From the NCBI GenBank assembly GCA_002482565.1, contig DLGG01000106.1, positions 1 to 12,746 on the forward strand: 12,746 bases of DNA, given 5' to 3'. Below are positions 9,375-12,746 of this stretch, piece by piece; position 1 is the first letter of the stretch; each line of letters begins with the position of its first letter. The notes below the pieces were generated by a model, which saw nothing but the letters and a program-made list of their open reading frames with translations, made no database searches and was not told where the DNA came from. Source of the DNA: Solidesulfovibrio magneticus. Its GTDB lineage: Bacteria; Desulfobacterota; Desulfovibrionia; Desulfovibrionales; Desulfovibrionaceae. Made by a program: the position numbers and the translations under genes.

Positions 9375-9398
9375 CGCGCCCGGACCGGGCCGGGCGCG
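9375..9398 (-). other. Strong GC hairpin in the ptsI-smpB gap
   Basis: CGCGCCCGG (9375-9383) and CCGGGCGCG (9390-9398) are exact 9-base inverted repeats with a 6-base loop. On the minus strand the stem is followed by AAAC rather than T residues, so a standard terminator is unlikely. It lies 33 bases before the smpB start and downstream of the candidate promoter, so it would be in the smpB leader, or could protect the 3' end of the ptsI message. Confidence 0.45.
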
Positions 9399-9430
9399 GC
9401 ATCACGTCCAGCCCCGCCGCGTCCGTGTCG

Positions 9431-9459
9431 TGTGTAGGCCGGGCGGCCGAGGCGGTCAA
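9431..9459 (-). promoter_or_regulatory. Candidate sigma70-type promoter for smpB
   Basis: On the minus strand TTGACC (9454-9459) matches five of six bases of the -35 consensus and is followed after exactly 17 bases by TACACA (9431-9436), a moderate -10 match (three of six). The -35 box overlaps the ptsI stop codon. The start of transcription would be near 9424, giving a leader of about 80 bases for smpB that includes the hairpin at 9375-9398. Sequence match only. Confidence 0.4.
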
Positions 9460-11237
9460 TGGGCCGGGGATTCCTCCCGGTCAAGCAGGGAGGAATAGAA
9501 CATGAGCTCGTCCGGGAACTGCCGGAAGATGGTTTCCTGGACCAGGGCGTTGGTCCGGGTCACGGACGGGCTTTCCAGAACCAATTTAAGCAGGTTTTTG
9601 CAATCGTCCATGGTGGCCTGGCGAATGATCCGCTTGATGCCCGGGATGGCCTGGGGGGTCAAGCTGATGCAATCGATCTGCATGCCCATGAGAATGGGCA
9701 CGCAGAAGGGATCGGAAGCCATTTCGCCGCACAGGCTCACTTCGATGCCGGCCTGGTGGGCGGCGTCGACCACGTGCTTGATGCTGCGCACCACGGCCGG
9801 ATGCAGGGGCTGGTACATGTGGGACACGTACCGGTTGGTGCGGTCGATGCCGAGCGAATACTGGATGAGGTCGTTGGTGCCGATGCTGAAGAAATCGACC
9901 TCCCGGGCCAGGATCTCGGCGATCATCACGGCCGAGGGCAGCTCCATCATGATGCCGACCGGCAGATCGGCGTTGAAACGGTGGCCTTCCTGGCGCAGCT
10001 GGGCCCGGGCCTCGGCCAGCATGGCCTTGGCCTGCCGGATTTCCCGCAGCCCGGAGATCATGGGGAACATCACCGAAATGTTGCCGGCAACCGACGCCCG
10101 CAGCATGGCCCGCAGCTGGGTCATGAAGATGTCGCGGTGGTGCATGCACAGGCGGATGGCCCGAAGCCCCAGGGCCGGGTTGCGCTCGTCCAGGCTGCCC
10201 AGGGTGGAGACGAACTTGTCGGCCCCGGCGTCGAGGGTGCGAAGCGTCACCCGGCGCGGCGACATGATCGTGGCAAGATCCAGGTATTCCTGGTAAAGTT
10301 CTTCTTCCGTAGGCAGCTTGGCCCGGTTCATGTAGGAGTATTCGGTGCGGTACAGCCCAATGCCCTCGCCGCCGTTGTTGACCACGGTGGGCACTTCTTC
10401 GAGCATCTCGATGTTGGCTTTGACCTTGAGCCGGTAGCCGTCGATGGTTTCGCCGGGCAGGTGGCAGCCGCGCATGATGCCGGCCTGGTAGGCCTCGAAC
10501 TGGTACTTGAGGTCGGAGAGCCGGGCCAGTTCCTCCTCGGCCGGGGACAGCACCACCACGCCGCGCAGCCCGTCCACCACCACGAGGTCGCCGTCGCGCA
10601 CTTCGCGTTCGAGTTCGGTGACGCCGACCACGGCCGGGATGCCAAGCGTGCGGGCCAGGATGCCGGTGTGGGAGGTCTTGCCGCCCTGGACCGTGACCAG
10701 GGCCATGATCTTGTCGGTCTCCAGCGACGCCGTGTCGGCCGGGGAGACGTCGTGGGCCATGAGCACCACCCGGCTCTCGATGGCCCGGATCTCGGCGGTC
10801 TGGCCGGCCAGCCTCGCCTGGACGCGGCCCGAGACGGTGCGCACGTCCTGGATGCGGTCGCGGAAATACTGGTCGTCCAGGGCCTCGAAGGCCTTTTCCA
10901 GATCGGCCACGGCCTTGTCCAGGGCCCATTCGGCGTTGATGCCCAGCGTCTGGATGTAGCGTTTGGCGACTCCCGAAAGTTTGGGGTCTTTCAGGATCAT
11001 GAGGTGGGAGTCGATAATGAGGGCATGTTCGCGCAGATCGGCCGGGATGCGCTCCCGGGCCTGTTCGATTTCCTGGGCGAACTGCTCGAAGGCCCGTTCC
11101 AGGCGGGCCGTTTCCGGGCCGACCAGGGCTTCGGGCAGGGTCTGGCGGGGCAGGGGGCCGGCCCCGGAGCGGTTTAAGAAAAAGGCCCGTCCGATGGAGA
11201 TGCCGGCCGAGACGGGGATGCCTTTGAGGGTTGCCAT
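9456..11237 (-). CDS. ptsI: PTS enzyme I (phosphoenolpyruvate-protein phosphotransferase)
   Basis: Enzyme I takes the phosphate from phosphoenolpyruvate and gives it to HPr, the first step of the PTS chain, in the cytoplasm. The 593-residue length is normal, with no extra GAF or fused HPr domain. The N-terminal HPr-binding and phosphohistidine domain holds GGKTSHTGILARTLGIPAVVG with the active His at 190 (His189 in E. coli). The C-terminal PEP-binding barrel holds GEGIGLYRTE, NPALGLRAIR, MMELPSAV, SIGTNDLIQY and SLCGEMASDP with the catalytic Cys at 503. The start at 11237 gives the usual MATLKGIPVSAGI; AAGGA is 10 bases upstream. It follows ptsH by about 85 bases and is probably transcribed with it and the IID gene. 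Confidence 0.98.
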   Translation of the reverse strand: MATLKGIPVSAGISIGRAFFLNRSGAGPLPRQTLPEALVGPETARLERAFEQFAQEIEQARERIPADLREHALIIDSHLMILKDPKLSGVAKRYIQTLGINAEWALDKAVADLEKAFEALDDQYFRDRIQDVRTVSGRVQARLAGQTAEIRAIESRVVLMAHDVSPADTASLETDKIMALVTVQGGKTSHTGILARTLGIPAVVGVTELEREVRDGDLVVVDGLRGVVVLSPAEEELARLSDLKYQFEAYQAGIMRGCHLPGETIDGYRLKVKANIEMLEEVPTVVNNGGEGIGLYRTEYSYMNRAKLPTEEELYQEYLDLATIMSPRRVTLRTLDAGADKFVSTLGSLDERNPALGLRAIRLCMHHRDIFMTQLRAMLRASVAGNISVMFPMISGLREIRQAKAMLAEARAQLRQEGHRFNADLPVGIMMELPSAVMIAEILAREVDFFSIGTNDLIQYSLGIDRTNRYVSHMYQPLHPAVVRSIKHVVDAAHQAGIEVSLCGEMASDPFCVPILMGMQIDCISLTPQAIPGIKRIIRQATMDDCKNLLKLVLESPSVTRTNALVQETIFRQFPDELMFYSSLLDREESPAH

Positions 11238-11322
11238 GTCGGGCTGGTCCTTGGCGCGGCGGCGATCCGCGGCGCGGCGGGGTTGGGGGTTGTACGGCCC
11301 TTGCTAGGAACCGGTCGCGGGA

Positions 11323-11649
11323 TCAGCGAAAGCGGTTGCGAAACAGTTCGCCAAGACGCCCGAGGGCCTGGGCGGCGTCGGGGCCGGCGGCGCGCAGTTC
11401 CAGTTCGCTGCCCTGGCCGGCGGCCATGGTGAGGATATCGAGAATGCTCTTGGCGTCCACGGCGTCGCCGCCGTCGTGGCGCAGCTGGATGTCGCAGGCG
11501 AATTTCTGGGCTTCCTGGGCCAGCTTGGCGGCCGGGCGGGCGTGCAGGCCCTGTTCGTTGGCCACGCGCACGCGCAGCACGAAACCGTCGGCTTCGGCCA
11601 GGATGTCGTCGGCCCCGGGCAAGGGGGCGGCTTGGGTCGGCTCGGTCAT
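11323..11649 (-). CDS. ptsH: PTS phosphocarrier protein HPr with N-terminal extension
   Basis: HPr carries phosphate from enzyme I to EIIA proteins. At 108 residues it is about 20 longer than the usual 85-90, the excess being an N-terminal Ala/Asp-rich stretch before FVLRVRVAN. The active-site motif NEQGLHARPAAKL places the phospho-His at residue 36 (His15 in E. coli). AVDAKSILDILTMAAGQGSE carries the regulatory Ser at residue 68 (Ser46), so phosphorylation by an HPr kinase is possible; no such kinase is in the window. The start at 11649 has only a weak ribosome binding site (GGTGGA close to the ATG). An internal start that removes the extension was not obvious. It sits between the IID gene and ptsI. 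Confidence 0.95.
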   Translation of the reverse strand: MTEPTQAAPLPGADDILAEADGFVLRVRVANEQGLHARPAAKLAQEAQKFACDIQLRHDGGDAVDAKSILDILTMAAGQGSELELRAAGPDAAQALGRLGELFRNRFR

Positions 11650-11666
11650 CGTCCACCGTCGTCTCG

Positions 11667-11726
11667 GCCGCCTTGGGGGCGGCGGGCCAGGCGCGGGCCT
11701 GGCGGTTATGCCGGCTTTACGCCGGC
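11667..11726 (-). other. Cluster of three hairpins between the IID gene and ptsH
   Basis: Within 60 bases there are three exact inverted repeats: GCCGCC/GGCGGC (11667-11672 with 11678-11683), CCAGGC-GCGG-GCCTGG (11687-11702) and GCCGGC-TTTAC-GCCGGC (11710-11726), the last spanning the IID stop codon. None is followed by a T-run. They may stabilise or separate parts of the message so that HPr and EI are made in excess over the membrane component, which is an inference. GC-rich spacers often contain chance stems. Confidence 0.4.
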
Positions 11727-12472
11727 CACATGGAGCGGGCCAGCACCCAGCCGGCGGCCAGGGCCATAAGCGCCGCCTCCCGGGACACCGACGGCCGCGT
11801 GGCGGCCCAGGCGGCCAGGATGCCGATGAGCGCCGCGTCGGCCAAGGGCGAGCCGGTCTCGCCCCGGGGCCGGGCCAGCACCCAGAAAAGCGACAACAGC
11901 ACGGCGTTGGCCACCTTGACCCGTCGGCCCAGGTTGACCAGATCCCAGCGCTTGAGGCGGCGCAGCACCTGGAAGCCCTCGCGGTAGCCGGCGCGAAAGG
12001 TCAGGGCCTTGAAGGCCTGGGCGGCCAGGAACAGGGCGGCGGTCAGCCCGGCCAACAGTCCGTAGCGCCCGTCGGCGGCCAGGCAGGCGGCCGAAAGCCC
12101 CCACAGGCCCATGACGCTGGCCGAAAAAAACGTGTCGCCTATGGCGGAGAGGGTGAATGCCGTCGTGGTCTTGACGTTGTCAAGCATTTCCGGCGGCACG
12201 AGCCCCTGGGCGATCTTTTCCTCCAGGGACAAAAAAAGCCCCACCAGCAAGGGGGTCCAGAAAAAGTGCGTGTTGTAGAGCTTGAGGTAGCGCTCGAACA
12301 CGGCGTCGCGCTGGGCCGGGTCGGGATAGAGCCGGGCCAGCCCCGGTTCCATGGCGTAGGCCAGCCCCACGTGCTGCAGGCCGCGCGTGTTGAACGCCGC
12401 GCCGACCAGGTAGCAGCGCAGAAAGCAACTGACAAGCGTGCGCGCGCGCAATTCTCCGCCAGGCGTCCCCAA
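11717..12472 (-). CDS. PTS mannose/fructose/sorbose-family IID membrane component
   Basis: IID pairs with IIC to form the sugar-translocating membrane unit of mannose-type PTS transporters. The product has 251 residues, slightly short for the family (about 270-285). The N-terminal part shows FLRCYLVGAAFNTRGLQHVGLAYAM, the counterpart of the family's F-x-x-Q-x-x-W-N-x-E-x-M-Q-x-x-G-x-x-Y, though the usual Gln and Trp are changed. YLKLYNTHFFWTPLLVGLFLSLEE and LSAIGDTFF match the N-T-x-P and G-x-G-D-S regions. Hydrophobic segments lie at the C-terminus. The start is TTG at 12472, chosen because AGGGAGG (12478-12484) is five bases upstream. IIA, IIB and IIC are not in view. Divergence from classical IID suggests an altered or regulatory role, though this is unproven. 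Confidence 0.85.
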   Translation of the reverse strand: MGTPGGELRARTLVSCFLRCYLVGAAFNTRGLQHVGLAYAMEPGLARLYPDPAQRDAVFERYLKLYNTHFFWTPLLVGLFLSLEEKIAQGLVPPEMLDNVKTTTAFTLSAIGDTFFSASVMGLWGLSAACLAADGRYGLLAGLTAALFLAAQAFKALTFRAGYREGFQVLRRLKRWDLVNLGRRVKVANAVLLSLFWVLARPRGETGSPLADAALIGILAAWAATRPSVSREAALMALAAGWVLARSMWPA

Positions 12473-12477
12473 CCGCG

Positions 12478-12484
12478 CCTCCCT
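12478..12484 (-). promoter_or_regulatory. Ribosome binding site fixing the TTG start of the IID gene
   Basis: AGGGAGG on the minus strand lies five bases before the TTG at 12470-12472. It is the best Shine-Dalgarno in this region, and no in-frame ATG comes early enough to keep the conserved N-terminal motif. Confidence 0.6.
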
Positions 12485-12528
12485 GCCGTGCCGGCCAGCC
12501 CCAGGCTCGCCTGTATTTTCCTACAACC

Positions 12529-12746
12529 TTAACGGTTGGCGCGATTTTGGTCAAATAGCCCGGCCGGGGCCGCTTCCAGAAATTGGCCAAAGGGCGTGCC
12601 GCCAAGGGCTTGGCGCCAGGGCGGCCCGGCCAGCCGGGCCAGATCGGCGGCCTCGTCGCAGTCGGGGAGAACGTCCAGGACGGCCGCGTCCCGGCCGGCC
12701 GCGGCCAGTCGCGCCCGGGTCAGCCCGGCCACGGCGGCGGTGCTCG
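12529..12746 (-). CDS. C-terminal fragment, possibly a DUF2064/TIGR04282-type glycosyltransferase (5' end outside window)
   Basis: The frame is open to the right edge, so only the last 71 or so residues are seen. STAAVAGLTRARLAAAGRD followed by VLDVLPDCDEAADLARL resembles the end of the TIGR04282 family (small MobA-like glycosyltransferases), where a W-S-T-x-x-V helix is followed by a strand and a D-x-D-x-x-x-D-L motif. This is recalled, not searched. The tail after the match, about 30 residues ending FDQNRANR, is longer than I expect and unlike anything I know. The stop is 57 bases before the IID start, so co-transcription is possible. It is not hydrophobic and so is not the missing IIC component. 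The GTG at 12732 should not be taken as the real start. Confidence 0.4.
   Translation of the reverse strand, partial: STAAVAGLTRARLAAAGRDAAVLDVLPDCDEAADLARLAGPPWRQALGGTPFGQFLEAAPAGLFDQNRANR

Noticed and set aside
8835..9455. tmRNA (ssrA) gene next to smpB
   Set aside because: The flanking gaps are only about 40 and 115 bases, too short for tmRNA, and lack its tRNA-like ends.
9459..11177. 572-codon open frame on the + strand opposite ptsI
   Set aside because: It mirrors nearly all of ptsI in the antisense frame; its His/Gly/Asp/Val-rich composition is what the complement of a GC-rich gene gives. No ribosome binding site or family match.

Overview
The window is GC-rich throughout and tightly packed, with ten protein genes recognised and no mobile element, CRISPR array, defence island or stable RNA. 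Gene content suggests a deltaproteobacterial sulfate reducer of the Desulfovibrio group: a two-subunit FAD/iron-sulfur 2-hydroxyacid dehydrogenase, a partial mannose-type PTS, MotA/MotB and SecA side by side, and many GTG/TTG starts. I recall a similar smpB-glcDF-secA neighbourhood from Desulfovibrio genomes. The taxonomic placement is inference; no phylogeny could be run.

Layout. Bases 1-1116 (+ strand) hold the 3' part of a gene for a HAD-phosphatase-like protein whose catalytic motifs look eroded. Everything else is on the minus strand. Between that gene and the convergent motB lies a 130-bp spacer with a short tandem repeat and two strong hairpins, resembling a REP-type element. motA-motB (2876 to 1247) encode the flagellar stator and overlap by 14 bp. 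secA (5569 to 3053) sits just upstream of motA, with a GC-rich terminator-like hairpin between them. An unusually AT-rich perfect inverted repeat (5648-5675) separates secA from glcD-glcF.

Reading down the minus strand from the right edge: the end of a possible glycosyltransferase gene, then the PTS genes IID, HPr and enzyme I; then smpB, a small exported protein with two BamE/SmpA-like repeats, glcD and glcF. A candidate sigma70-type promoter overlaps the ptsI stop codon and would start an smpB-orf-glcD-glcF transcript that could end at the AT-rich palindrome.

How the genes work together. HPr and EI with IID form a partial phosphotransfer chain fed by phosphoenolpyruvate; the other EII parts are not in view. 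GlcD/GlcF would oxidise D-lactate or glycolate and pass electrons through iron-sulfur clusters to the membrane. SmpB serves trans-translation, SecA drives protein export, and MotAB powers the flagellum. Most of this is conserved housekeeping. I do not see a convincing new system; the points worth a second look are the pseudophosphatase-like protein, the AT-rich palindrome, the overlapping hairpins before motA, the hairpin-rich IID-HPr gap, and the small repeat protein beside glcD.
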